A stretch of DNA of 64,000 nucleotides from assembly GCF_014873915.1 (NCBI RefSeq), contig NZ_JADBEJ010000005.1, positions 3,596,001-3,660,000 of the forward strand, in the 5' to 3' direction. The notes beneath the pieces were generated by a model. That model was not told where the DNA came from and did no database searches. It was given only the letters and a program-made list of their open reading frames with translations. The first letter of the stretch is position 1. Each line of letters opens with the position of its first letter. The position numbers were made by a program, and so were the translations under genes. This DNA comes from Amycolatopsis roodepoortensis. Lineage in GTDB: Bacteria > Actinomycetota > Actinomycetes > Mycobacteriales > Pseudonocardiaceae. Shown here one piece after another: positions 41,738 through 49,428 of this stretch.

Positions 41738-42163
41738 ATGACCGAAACCAAGGAACGCCCCGCCGACCTCCACACCTACCTCGCCTACCGCGACGCCCCC
41801 AAGGCCCTGCGCTGGCTCGAACGCGCTTTCGGCTTCGAGACCACCACGGAATACGCCGACGACAAGGGCCTGATCCTGCACTCCGAACTGCGGCTCGGCG
41901 AAGTCAGGATCATCGTGTTCAGCGCGGAGGAGGATTACGACCGCCCGGCGCGCAAGGGCGAAACCGTCGGCCACGGCCTCTACGTGAGCCTTCCGACGCA
42001 GGAAGCCGTGGACGCCGTGTTCGCCTCCGCCATCGAAGCCGGCGCGACGTCGGTCTGGAAACCGGAAGACACCGAATGGGGCAACTACCGCTTCCGCGTC
42101 GACGACCTCGAAGGCTACGAATGGACTTTCGGCACGTACGTCCCCGGCGAACCGCAAAGCTAA
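41738..42163 (+). CDS. VOC (glyoxalase/bleomycin-resistance) family protein
   Basis: A 141-residue vicinal-oxygen-chelate protein: HTYLAYRDAPKALRWLERAFGFET and GHGLYVSLPTQEAVDAVFASAIEAGATSVWKPED, ending with YRFRVDDLEGYEWTFGTYV. Canonical metal ligands (His/Glu) are only partly obvious, so it may bind a small molecule without catalysis. Its stop overlaps the stop of the convergent S9 peptidase gene by 4 bp. Confidence 0.82.
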   Translation: MTETKERPADLHTYLAYRDAPKALRWLERAFGFETTTEYADDKGLILHSELRLGEVRIIVFSAEEDYDRPARKGETVGHGLYVSLPTQEAVDAVFASAIEAGATSVWKPEDTEWGNYRFRVDDLEGYEWTFGTYVPGEPQS

Positions 42164-43923
42164 AGCAACCGAGCGAACCACTCGCGGGAGCGGCGAAGCA
42201 GATCCAGCTGGTGATCACGTCCGCGGAGCGAATGCCCTTCGCCGGGATAAACGACGAGGTCGTGTTCGACGCCGAAGTGGCGTAGCGCGCGGTGGAAGAA
42301 TTCCGCCTGGGACAAGGGAACGTTCGTGTCTTCCGCACCGTGCACGATCAGCACGGGGGTCTCGATCTTCGACGCGTAGGAGATCGGGCTGAGCCGATCG
42401 TGCCGGTGCGGTCCCGTTCCTTCCCAGCCGATACTCCCGCCATGCCCGGCTTCCACCACCGGACCGAGTTCACCGGTCGCGGCGAGCATTCCCCAGTCAC
42501 AGATCCCGGCGACCATCAGCGCCGCCTTGAACCGCCGGGTCTGCCCGACGGCCCAGGCCGTCATGAATCCGCCGTGGCTCCCGCCCGCGATCCCGAGCCG
42601 CTCCGGATCGGCCACACCTTCGGCGATGAGGAGATCGATCCCGGCCTCGATATCGCTCCATTCCTCCAGGCCTACCCGTCCCGCGACGGAAGCGGCGAAT
42701 TCGTGCCCGTGGCCTTGTCCCCCACGGGGATTCGGCAGGAAGACGGCGTGCCCCGCCAGGGCCAGCCACTGCGCCGACGGGAACCAGCCGAGCATGAAGC
42801 CGTCCGCGTGCCGGTCATACGGTCCGCCGTGAACCCGCGTGACCAGCGAGAAAGGTCCGTCGGCCCGAGTCTTTCCCGGCGGGAGAACAAGCAGGCCGTC
42901 CAACGCGAGGCCGTCGGACGCCTTGTAGGACAACCGTTCCTGGGAGCCCCACGAAATCCCCGCGAACTCCGGCGCCGTTTCACTCACCTGTTCCAGCGGA
43001 CCGTCGATGGGTCCACAGTGGACATCCTTGGGCCGATACGCGGTGCTCAGCACGGTGACCGCGATTTCGCCGTTCGAGGCCAGCGCGTCGGCATGCCCGC
43101 GCCAGAACGACACTTCGCCGTCACCGAGCCGATGGAGGGCCGTGTCGAGCCCGTCGGCCACAAGCACCAGAGGAGCACCGGAATCGACCTGCGCGAGCTT
43201 GTCCGGGCAAGCCGATTCCGGTGTCAGGTTGCGATGTTCCCCTGTCTCCACAGGAACGTCGAAGACCGCCCTGCCGCCCACCACTTCCGGATTCCCGAGG
43301 TATGCGACGTGCCAGCCGCCCTCGTCCCGCCACCAAACCGGGGAGGTGGCTTCGAACGCCGCCTGGCCTAGATCACGACGTTCACCGGTTTCCAGGTCCA
43401 GCAAGGAAAGCCGGGGTTCGAGACCGCCGGAATCAAGTTCCGGCGTCGGCCACGTCACCACGGCGAGCGCCTTGTCGTCCTGACGGCGGGCGACGTCGAC
43501 CACGTGGTCCTCGACCAGCGTCGTGATCTCACCGGTTCGCGGGTCGAAGCTCCGCAGCCGTGCCGGACGGAGACTCTCGCTCCAGACCCGGATTTCCGCC
43601 GCGGGCGTCTCGTCTTCGGCGATGAACACGATCCGCTCGCGCATCGGCAGGAACGCGGTGATCTCACTCCGCCAGGCGAACAGCGGCCCGTCCTCCGTGT
43701 GAATCAGCCCGTCGTGGAGAAAGTAGAGAGAATCCGGCGACCACCGGGGCGAGGAACCTTCAGCCATCTTTCGCGGCTTCTCGCCGCCGTCCACGGCGGC
43801 GAGCCAGATCTCGGGGACGCCCTTCGCGATGGTCGAGACCTGGTAGGCGATCCACCGCCCGTCCGGCGAGAGCGCGGGGTTCGACGGGACACGGCTGTCG
43901 ACGATCAGCTCAGCGGTCAGCAT
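42160..43923 (-). CDS. S9 family prolyl oligopeptidase-like serine peptidase
   Basis: A 587-residue cytoplasmic peptidase. An N-terminal beta-propeller-like half (SPDGRWIAYQVSTIAKG; SSPRWSPDSLYFLHDG) precedes an alpha/beta-hydrolase domain. The triad is Ser449 (GGSHGGF), Asp532 (AEDTNV) and His564 (GEGHSL). It probably cleaves short peptides or acylated amino acids. ATG 43923 (MLTAELIVDSRVPSNPALS) lies 4 bp after the SRPBCC stop, making it the third gene of the ArsR operon. Confidence 0.88.
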   Translation of the reverse strand: MLTAELIVDSRVPSNPALSPDGRWIAYQVSTIAKGVPEIWLAAVDGGEKPRKMAEGSSPRWSPDSLYFLHDGLIHTEDGPLFAWRSEITAFLPMRERIVFIAEDETPAAEIRVWSESLRPARLRSFDPRTGEITTLVEDHVVDVARRQDDKALAVVTWPTPELDSGGLEPRLSLLDLETGERRDLGQAAFEATSPVWWRDEGGWHVAYLGNPEVVGGRAVFDVPVETGEHRNLTPESACPDKLAQVDSGAPLVLVADGLDTALHRLGDGEVSFWRGHADALASNGEIAVTVLSTAYRPKDVHCGPIDGPLEQVSETAPEFAGISWGSQERLSYKASDGLALDGLLVLPPGKTRADGPFSLVTRVHGGPYDRHADGFMLGWFPSAQWLALAGHAVFLPNPRGGQGHGHEFAASVAGRVGLEEWSDIEAGIDLLIAEGVADPERLGIAGGSHGGFMTAWAVGQTRRFKAALMVAGICDWGMLAATGELGPVVEAGHGGSIGWEGTGPHRHDRLSPISYASKIETPVLIVHGAEDTNVPLSQAEFFHRALRHFGVEHDLVVYPGEGHSLRGRDHQLDLLRRSREWFARLL

Positions 43924-43927
43924 GTGT

Positions 43928-44365
43928 TCATACTGCCGACAAAGCCTTCCCCAGCGCATCGAGCCAGTCGGCCGTGCCCTGTTCCCGCCACGCGGGTTCT
44001 TCGTGGCCGTCGAGGAAGGTGCCCTGTTCGGTCAACGTCAGCCGGGTGCCGCCCTCCTCGGCTTCGAGCAGGATCGTCGTGACCGACACCGTCGCCAGGA
44101 CGTCGTCCGCGGAGAGCCTTCCCGCGTAGACGATCCGCTCGTTTTCCGCGATGTCCTCGTAGCGGGCTTCGAAGACCGGCCGCTTGCCGTCGCCGGGGCC
44201 GCTGATGACCTCGCGGCCGCCGACCCGGAAGTCCAGGGAGTGCCCGCCGCCGGGCGCGGTGATCCAACCGGCCTTCGCGGCCGGATCGGACCAGGCGGCG
44301 AAAACGCGTTCCGGCGGCACGGGGTAGACGCGCTCGAGGGTGAAAGTGGCGTGTTTGACGGTCAT
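43928..44365 (-). CDS. SRPBCC (AHSA1-like) domain protein
   Basis: A 145-residue START-like fold protein: FTLERVYPVPPERVFAAWSDPAAKAGWI and a C-terminal helix (GTADWLDALGKALSAV). Proteins of this type encoded behind ArsR regulators are common and bind hydrophobic ligands; their role is poorly known. ATG overlaps the ArsR stop as ATGA, giving translational coupling. Confidence 0.88.
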   Translation of the reverse strand: MTVKHATFTLERVYPVPPERVFAAWSDPAAKAGWITAPGGGHSLDFRVGGREVISGPGDGKRPVFEARYEDIAENERIVYAGRLSADDVLATVSVTTILLEAEEGGTRLTLTEQGTFLDGHEEPAWREQGTADWLDALGKALSAV

Positions 44366-44694
44366 GGCCTTTTCCCTTCGTCGGTGTCCAGATAGCCGCC
44401 AAGGCGATCGAGCCGGTGTTCCCAGCCGGTGCGCTGCCCGCCGAGCCAGTCCTCGGCCATCCGCAGCCCCTCCGGTTCGAGGTGGCAGGTGCGGACGCGC
44501 CCCGCCTTCTCCGACCGGACGAGCCCGGCGCCCTCCAGCACCTGGAGGTGCTGCATCACGGCGGGCAGCGACATCGACAACGGCTGCGCGAGCTCCCCCA
44601 CCGAGGCGGGTCCCCGGGTGAGGCGCTCGATCATTTCGCGGCGCGTCCCGTCGGAAAGCGCCTTGAACACCTGGTCCATGCGTTGGTTAGGCAC
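44362..44694 (-). CDS. ArsR family transcriptional regulator
   Basis: A 110-residue winged-helix repressor: ALSDGTRREMIERLTRGPASVGELA and LPAVMQHLQVLEGAGLVRSEK. No metal-binding Cys cluster of the arsenic or cadmium type is visible; only one Cys (RTCHLEPEG) is present. It probably responds to another signal. GTG 44694 and ATG 44679 are both possible. It heads the ArsR-SRPBCC-S9 operon. Confidence 0.88.
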   Translation of the reverse strand: MPNQRMDQVFKALSDGTRREMIERLTRGPASVGELAQPLSMSLPAVMQHLQVLEGAGLVRSEKAGRVRTCHLEPEGLRMAEDWLGGQRTGWEHRLDRLGGYLDTDEGKRP

Positions 44695-44697
44695 ATG

Positions 44698-44730
44698 CTT
44701 AACTATCCGCCCATGCCGAGCGATAGTCAA
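44698..44730. promoter_or_regulatory. Candidate ArsR operator
   Basis: CTTAACTATC (44698-44707) and GATAGTCAAG (44721-44730) form a near-perfect 10-bp inverted repeat (one mismatch) with a 13-bp spacer, 3 bp before the ArsR start. ArsR repressors usually bind such imperfect dyads over their own promoter. Confidence 0.55.
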
Positions 44731-44738
44731 GTAAGTGC

Positions 44739-45437
44739 TTAACTTTCCGCGGTCATGCCTTCGACGAGCAGCCACTGCGACGCGAGGTACGACGTCAGCA
44801 CGAAGGTTTCGAGGTTGGCCCGCACCCGCTCACTGGTGACGAAATTGCGGCGGATCAGGATCGCCAGATCCGACGCGGAGAACAGCAGCGCGCCGGCCGC
44901 GATCCAGGTGCGGCGATCACCCGACGGGACCATCATCCCGCCCGAGACCTTGGCCCTCGGCGCCAGCACCGGGTCGGCCGCGAGGGTCGACGTCGTGCTC
45001 AGCAGGCCTCCGTAGACCGAAAGCACCGAAGAGACCGGAGAGGGCTTCGGCAACGCCATCGCGATCGCGGCCGCGGCCCACGCCGCCAGCCGGGGAGGCG
45101 CGGTCGCCGCGCGCGGGCGAGCACCGCGGCGCCACAACAGCGCGGAATACAGCACCTGCATGACACCGAACGACGTCGCGCCCCTGATCAGCTGGCCGTC
45201 CTCGTCGGACCTGCCCATGAAGTGGTCGCCCGCGCCCGCCGCGATCAACGCGGTGACGAGCAGACCCTTCTCCCCCGGCGCGAGCCCCCGCGCACGCGCG
45301 ACCCTGGCGGCGAGCACCGGGACCGCGGCCGGTTTGGTCGCGAGTTGCAGCTTCCGATTGCCTGTCCTCGCGGAGTACACCGTGCCGATCGCGGCACCGG
45401 CGAACAACACCCGTTCGGCGAATTTGAGGGCCTTCAC
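44739..45437 (-). CDS. YhhN family membrane protein (lysoplasmalogenase-like)
   Basis: A 232-residue protein with about eight membrane helices. YhhN/TMEM86 landmarks: LATKPAAVPVLAARV, GDHFMGRSDE and GALLFSASDLAILIRRN, with conserved Asp residues in the membrane. Characterised relatives hydrolyse the vinyl ether bond of lysoplasmalogens; the bacterial role is uncertain. GTG 45437 has GGAGG 5 nt upstream. Its end lies 9 bp from the ArsR operator. Confidence 0.82.
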   Translation of the reverse strand: MKALKFAERVLFAGAAIGTVYSARTGNRKLQLATKPAAVPVLAARVARARGLAPGEKGLLVTALIAAGAGDHFMGRSDEDGQLIRGATSFGVMQVLYSALLWRRGARPRAATAPPRLAAWAAAAIAMALPKPSPVSSVLSVYGGLLSTTSTLAADPVLAPRAKVSGGMMVPSGDRRTWIAAGALLFSASDLAILIRRNFVTSERVRANLETFVLTSYLASQWLLVEGMTAES

Positions 45438-45488
45438 AACCACCTCCGGAACTTATCTTCGGGTAAGTTACCAGGCGGTCAGCTGATT

Positions 45489-46472
45489 TCAGACGGCTTC
45501 GCGGAAGGTGTTCCGGTAAGCGCTCGGCGAGACCCCCAACGCCGCCTGCAGATGCTGGCGCAGCGACGCGGCGGTGCCGAAGCCCGCTTCGGTGGCGACC
45601 TTGTCCACCGGCAGATCGGTCTCTTCGAGCAGCTGACGGGCCCGTTCGATCCGCTGCTGGGTCAGCCACTGCAACGCCGAAATCCCGACCTCGTCGCGGA
45701 ACCGCCGCGTGAACGTCCTCGTGCTCATCGCCTCTTTCGCCGCGAGTTCGCGCAACGTCAACGGCCGGTCGAGGTTCTCGAGCGCCCAAGCCCGCGCCGC
45801 CGCCGTCGAGGAGGACTGCGGCTCCGGCACCGGCCGCCGGATGAACTGCGCCTGCCCGCCCTCGCGGTGCGGCGAGACGACCGTCCCGCGCGCGACCTCG
45901 TTCGCGATCGCGGCACCGTGATCGCAGCGGATCATGTGCAGGCAGAGGTCGATCCCGGACGCGACGCCCGCCGCGGTCAGGACGTTCCCGTCGTCGGTGT
46001 AGAGCACGTTGGGATCGAGGTCGACCTTCGGGAACTTCGCCTGGAAGTCCAGCGCCGAACGCCAGTGCGTGGTCGCCTTCCGGCCGTCGAGCAGGCCGGC
46101 GGCGGCGAGCACGAAGGCACCCGTGCAGATCGACGCGATCCTGGCTTCCGGCCGGATCAGCTCCAGCGCCCGCGCGAGCGGCTCGGTGAGGTCGTGCCCC
46201 GACGGTTCGTATTCGGTGGACGACGCCGGGATGACGACGGTGTCGGCCTCGGCCAGCACCTCCGGCCCGTGCGCGACCGAGATCGTGACGTCGGCGTCGG
46301 TCCGGATCTGGCCCGGTTCCGGCGTGCAGGTGACGACCTCGTAGAGCGGCTCGCCGTCGGCGGATTTGGCCGTGCCGAACAGGCGGGTGACGATGCCGAG
46401 CTCCATCACCAGCATTCCGTGGCGGACCAGCACGGCGACCCGGTGGCGGCCGGGATGCGTGAAAAAGCCCAT
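45489..46472 (-). CDS. GlxA-type AraC regulator with DJ-1/PfpI domain
   Basis: A 327-residue regulator. The N-terminal DJ-1/PfpI-like domain (VAVLVRHGMLVMELGIVTRLF) has Cys in ASICTGAFVLAAAGLL at the nucleophile-elbow position. The C-terminal AraC domain carries two HTHs (LTLRELAAKEAMSTRTFTRRF; VDKVATEAGFGTAASLRQHL). ATG 46472 is chosen; the frame extends to 46544 over the divergent gene start. It probably controls the adjacent quinone reductase gene, 70 bp away and divergent. Confidence 0.85.
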   Translation of the reverse strand: MGFFTHPGRHRVAVLVRHGMLVMELGIVTRLFGTAKSADGEPLYEVVTCTPEPGQIRTDADVTISVAHGPEVLAEADTVVIPASSTEYEPSGHDLTEPLARALELIRPEARIASICTGAFVLAAAGLLDGRKATTHWRSALDFQAKFPKVDLDPNVLYTDDGNVLTAAGVASGIDLCLHMIRCDHGAAIANEVARGTVVSPHREGGQAQFIRRPVPEPQSSSTAAARAWALENLDRPLTLRELAAKEAMSTRTFTRRFRDEVGISALQWLTQQRIERARQLLEETDLPVDKVATEAGFGTAASLRQHLQAALGVSPSAYRNTFREAV

Positions 46473-46542
46473 GGCTCGATTCTTGCACATGTTGTCCATC
46501 GGGCCACTCGTCCCGGCCGGGAGAACGCGCGACGGTGGGGTC

Positions 46543-47313
46543 ATGAACGTGCTGTGGATCTACGCCCATCCGGAACCCCGCTCCCTCAGCGGCTCGCTGC
46601 GCGACGAGGGGCTGCGCGCCCTCCGGGCGCAGGGCGCCGACGTCCGGGAGTCCGATCTCTACGCGATGAAGTGGAAGGCCGTGGTCGACGCCGACGACTT
46701 CGGCCGGGCCGCTTCCCCGGACCGGCTCATCGTCGGCTCGACGTCGAAGAACGCCTTCGAGACCGGCGAACTCGGCGAGGACATCCGCGCCGAGCACGAA
46801 AAACTGGCATGGGCGGACACCGTGATCGTCCAGTTCCCGCTGTGGTGGTACGGAATGCCCGCCATCCTCAAGGGCTGGTTCGACCGCGTCTTCGTCAAGG
46901 GTTTCGCCTACGGCGTCCAGCGTCCCGACGGCCGGACGGCGCGCTACGGCGAAGGCGCGCTGGCCGGGAAACGCGCCATGGTCGTGCTGACCGCGGGCGC
47001 GCCGGAGGCCACGATCGGTCCGCGCGGGGTGAACGGCGAAATCGGCGACCTGCTGTTCCCGTTGCAGCACGGGACGCTCTGGTACGCGGGCATGTCCGTC
47101 CTTCCCCCGCTGACGATCTGCGGCGCCGACCGCGTCTCGCCCGAGCACTACGAAGCCGCTGTCAAGGCGCTGCGCGAACGGCTGCGGACGCTGTCCACTC
47201 AGGAACCGATCCCGTTCCGTCCCCAGAACGGGGGCGACTACGACGACGATCTGGTCCTGCGCCCGGAACTCGCGCCGGGACGCGGCGGAATCGGCGTCCA
47301 TCTGTCCCGCTGA
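46543..47313 (+). CDS. NAD(P)H:quinone oxidoreductase, flavodoxin-fold
   Basis: A 256-residue FMN/FAD-dependent reductase: VLWIYAHPEPRSLSGSLRDE (flavin-binding start), VIVQFPLWWYGMPAILKGWFDRVF (the hallmark FPLWW-x-x-PAILK-x-WFDRV) and FPLQHGTLWYAGM. Two-electron reduction of quinones or other electrophiles is the known family activity. The last 50 residues are a Pro/Asp/Gly-rich extension. ATG 46543 is preceded by GGTGGGG. Confidence 0.9.
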   Translation: MNVLWIYAHPEPRSLSGSLRDEGLRALRAQGADVRESDLYAMKWKAVVDADDFGRAASPDRLIVGSTSKNAFETGELGEDIRAEHEKLAWADTVIVQFPLWWYGMPAILKGWFDRVFVKGFAYGVQRPDGRTARYGEGALAGKRAMVVLTAGAPEATIGPRGVNGEIGDLLFPLQHGTLWYAGMSVLPPLTICGADRVSPEHYEAAVKALRERLRTLSTQEPIPFRPQNGGDYDDDLVLRPELAPGRGGIGVHLSR

Positions 47314-47381
47314 TCTCCACCCTGGGGATGACCTCCACCGGACGGACGCGCACGCACCGCCCGGCCGGTTAAGTTCGCCGT

Positions 47382-48533
47382 ATGAAACAGCCGTCGGCGC
47401 TCTCCCAGCGGGTGGCGTACACGATCGACGCGCTCCTCGCGCTGGTGCTCGTCGTGGCCGTCGGCGGGAACCTGGCGGCGGGGACGTGGACGTTCCTCGT
47501 CGCCATCCCGATGTGGCTCGCGTGGGCGACGGTCGTCACCAGCGGGATCGCGATCGCGCTGCGGCGGCACCGTCCGCTGGTCGCCTACGGCCTCGGCCTC
47601 GGCAGCCTGGTACCTGCCCTGCTCGCCGACAACGCGCTGGGCCCGGCCGCGCTGCTGGCCGCCGCGTGCGCCCTGTACACGGTGGCACTGGAACACCCGC
47701 GCGCCCGCTCGCTGATCGCGATGGGTCTCGGCCTGGTCTTGGTCATGATCTTCGAGGTCGCGCGGCTCGGGCCGAACACGATCGCGTCGACGGCCTTCGC
47801 GGGTGGCGGGGTGGCCGGCTCGTGGGCGCTGGGCTGGATGACGCGGCAACGGCGCGCGAACCTGGCCCAGCTGGCCGAAACCCAGGCCGATCAGGCGGTT
47901 TCCGACGAACGGCTGCGGATCGCGCGCGAAATGCACGACGTCGTCGCGCACAGCATGAGCCTGATCGCGGTCAAGGCGGCCGTCGGCAACCACGTCGCGC
48001 GGGAACAGCCCGAAGAGGCCCGCGAAGCGTTGCGGGTCATCGAACTCACCAGCCGCGAGACGCTCGTCGAACTCCGGCGGATGCTCGGCGTCCTCCGTTC
48101 CGGTGACGGGACGCCCGAGGCCGCGCTCGGCCCAGCGCCGAAACTCGCCGACCTGCGGACCCTGGCCGAACGCGCCGGACAGGCCGGGGTGCGCGTCGAG
48201 CTGTCCGGCGAGGCGGTGGACGACCTGCCCGAAGGTGTCGCGCTTTCGGTCTACCGCATCACGCAGGAGGCGGTGACCAACGTCGTGAAGCACGCGGGAC
48301 CGTCGGCCTGCCGGGTCACGATCACCGAAGGCCCCGGCGAGGTCAGCGTCGAGATCGTCGACGACGGGCGCGGCGAGGTCTCTCCGCCCGCCGTGGGCGG
48401 GCACGGCTTGATCGGCATGCGCGAACGCGTCGCCGTCTACGGTGGTGACTTCGAAGCGGGCCCGCTGCCCGCCGGGGGATTCCGGGTGTTCGCGCGGTTG
48501 CCGTACGCCGCCAAGGAAGTGGGGACACGATGA
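47382..48533 (+). CDS. NarL-type sensor histidine kinase
   Basis: A 383-residue kinase with about five membrane helices in residues 10-155 and no large extracytoplasmic domain. The HisKA_3 box has His185 in AREMHDVVAHSMSLI, and the ATPase part has EAVTNVVKHAG, VDDGRGE and HGLIGMRERV. Its stop overlaps the response regulator start as ATGA. The signal may be membrane-borne, which is usual for this class. Confidence 0.93.
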   Translation: MKQPSALSQRVAYTIDALLALVLVVAVGGNLAAGTWTFLVAIPMWLAWATVVTSGIAIALRRHRPLVAYGLGLGSLVPALLADNALGPAALLAAACALYTVALEHPRARSLIAMGLGLVLVMIFEVARLGPNTIASTAFAGGGVAGSWALGWMTRQRRANLAQLAETQADQAVSDERLRIAREMHDVVAHSMSLIAVKAAVGNHVAREQPEEAREALRVIELTSRETLVELRRMLGVLRSGDGTPEAALGPAPKLADLRTLAERAGQAGVRVELSGEAVDDLPEGVALSVYRITQEAVTNVVKHAGPSACRVTITEGPGEVSVEIVDDGRGEVSPPAVGGHGLIGMRERVAVYGGDFEAGPLPAGGFRVFARLPYAAKEVGTR

Positions 48534-49195
48534 TCCGCGTACTGATCGCCGACGACCAGGCGTTGCTGCGGGGCAGCTTCCGCGTGCTCGTCGACAGCGC
48601 GCCGGACCTCGAAGTCGTCGGCGAGGCGAGCGACGGCGCGGAGGCCGCGGAACTCGCCGAGAAGGAACGCCCCGACGTCGTGCTGATGGACGTCCGCATG
48701 CCCGAACTGGACGGCATCGAAGCGACCCGGCGGATCTGCGCGTCGCCCGCCACCGAGGGCGTCCACGTGCTGATGCTGACCACGTTCGACCTCGACGCCT
48801 ACGTCTATTCGGCGTTGCGCGCGGGCGCGAGCGGATTCCTGCTGAAGGACACCCCGCCAGCCGAACTGCTGAGCGCGATCCGGGTCGTCGCGGCGGGCGA
48901 AGGACTGCTCGCCCCGTCGATCACTCGAAGGCTCATCGCCGAGTTCGCGCGGCTGCCCGATCCCGGTCAGCGCGTCGCGGCTTCGCTGGACAACATCACC
49001 ACGCGCGAACGCGAGGTCTTGAGCCTGATCGCGCGCGGCCTGTCGAACGACGAGATCGCCGGGACCCTGCATCTCGGGCTGGCGACGGTGAAGACGCATA
49101 TCGGTCACCTCCTGCACAAACTCGCGGCGCGGGACCGGGCGCAGCTGGTGATCGCGGCGTACGAATCGGGGCTGGTGCGCGCCTCGGTCCAGTGA
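48530..49195 (+). CDS. NarL/FixJ-type response regulator
   Basis: A 221-residue partner of the preceding kinase. It has the acidic pair Asp8/Asp9, phospho-acceptor Asp54 (VVLMDVRMPELDG), Lys in FLLKDTPP, and a LuxR HTH at about 155-210 (TTREREVLSLIARGLSNDE; LATVKTHIGHLLHKL). Translational coupling to the kinase (ATGA) supports balanced production. Confidence 0.94.
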   Translation: MIRVLIADDQALLRGSFRVLVDSAPDLEVVGEASDGAEAAELAEKERPDVVLMDVRMPELDGIEATRRICASPATEGVHVLMLTTFDLDAYVYSALRAGASGFLLKDTPPAELLSAIRVVAAGEGLLAPSITRRLIAEFARLPDPGQRVAASLDNITTREREVLSLIARGLSNDEIAGTLHLGLATVKTHIGHLLHKLAARDRAQLVIAAYESGLVRASVQ

Positions 49196-49196
49196 A

Positions 49197-49280
49197 GTCC
49201 ATCCAGTCACGCGTGTCGTCCGTCCAGTCACGCGTGTCGTCCGTCTGATCACAGGTGCCGTCCATCCAGTCACGCGAATC
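49197..49280. repeat. Four tandem 21-bp repeats
   Basis: Four consecutive 21-base units begin at 49197, 49218, 49239 and 49260. Consensus GTCCGTCCAGTCACGCGTGTC; unit 3 is the most diverged. They start 1 bp after the response-regulator stop. The 49196-49428 gap holds these, a family A hairpin and a possible accD5 promoter. Confidence 0.85.
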
Positions 49281-49290
49281 CTCACGAACA

Positions 49291-49345
49291 TGTCGCGAAA
49301 GCCACTTTCAGGACATCAGACGTCGCGAAAGTGGCTTTCGCGACA
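49291..49345. repeat. Palindromic repeat family A, copy 5
   Basis: Left arm TGTCGCGAAAGCCACTTTCA and right arm beginning CGTCGCGAAAGTGGC, inverted around a short spacer containing ACATCAGA. Arms are imperfect at the inner end. Confidence 0.82.
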
Positions 49346-49428
49346 CCCAACACCGGGCCTGCCCCCAAGGAACGGACGTTGCCTACGCCACACGCGAAGT
49401 GACCGTCGAGTAGCTAGGCTGCGCTTTC

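Noticed and set aside
43924..43959. 12-residue N-terminal extension of the S9 peptidase
   Set aside because: It overlaps the SRPBCC coding end and MLTAELIVDS is the natural family start.
44917..47301. 794-codon minus-strand frame spanning three genes
   Set aside because: It crosses the regulator and quinone reductase genes in another frame and has no domain.
49197..49345. CRISPR-like array
   Set aside because: The 21-bp units are contiguous without spacers, and the neighbouring hairpin is a dispersed repeat; no cas gene is present.
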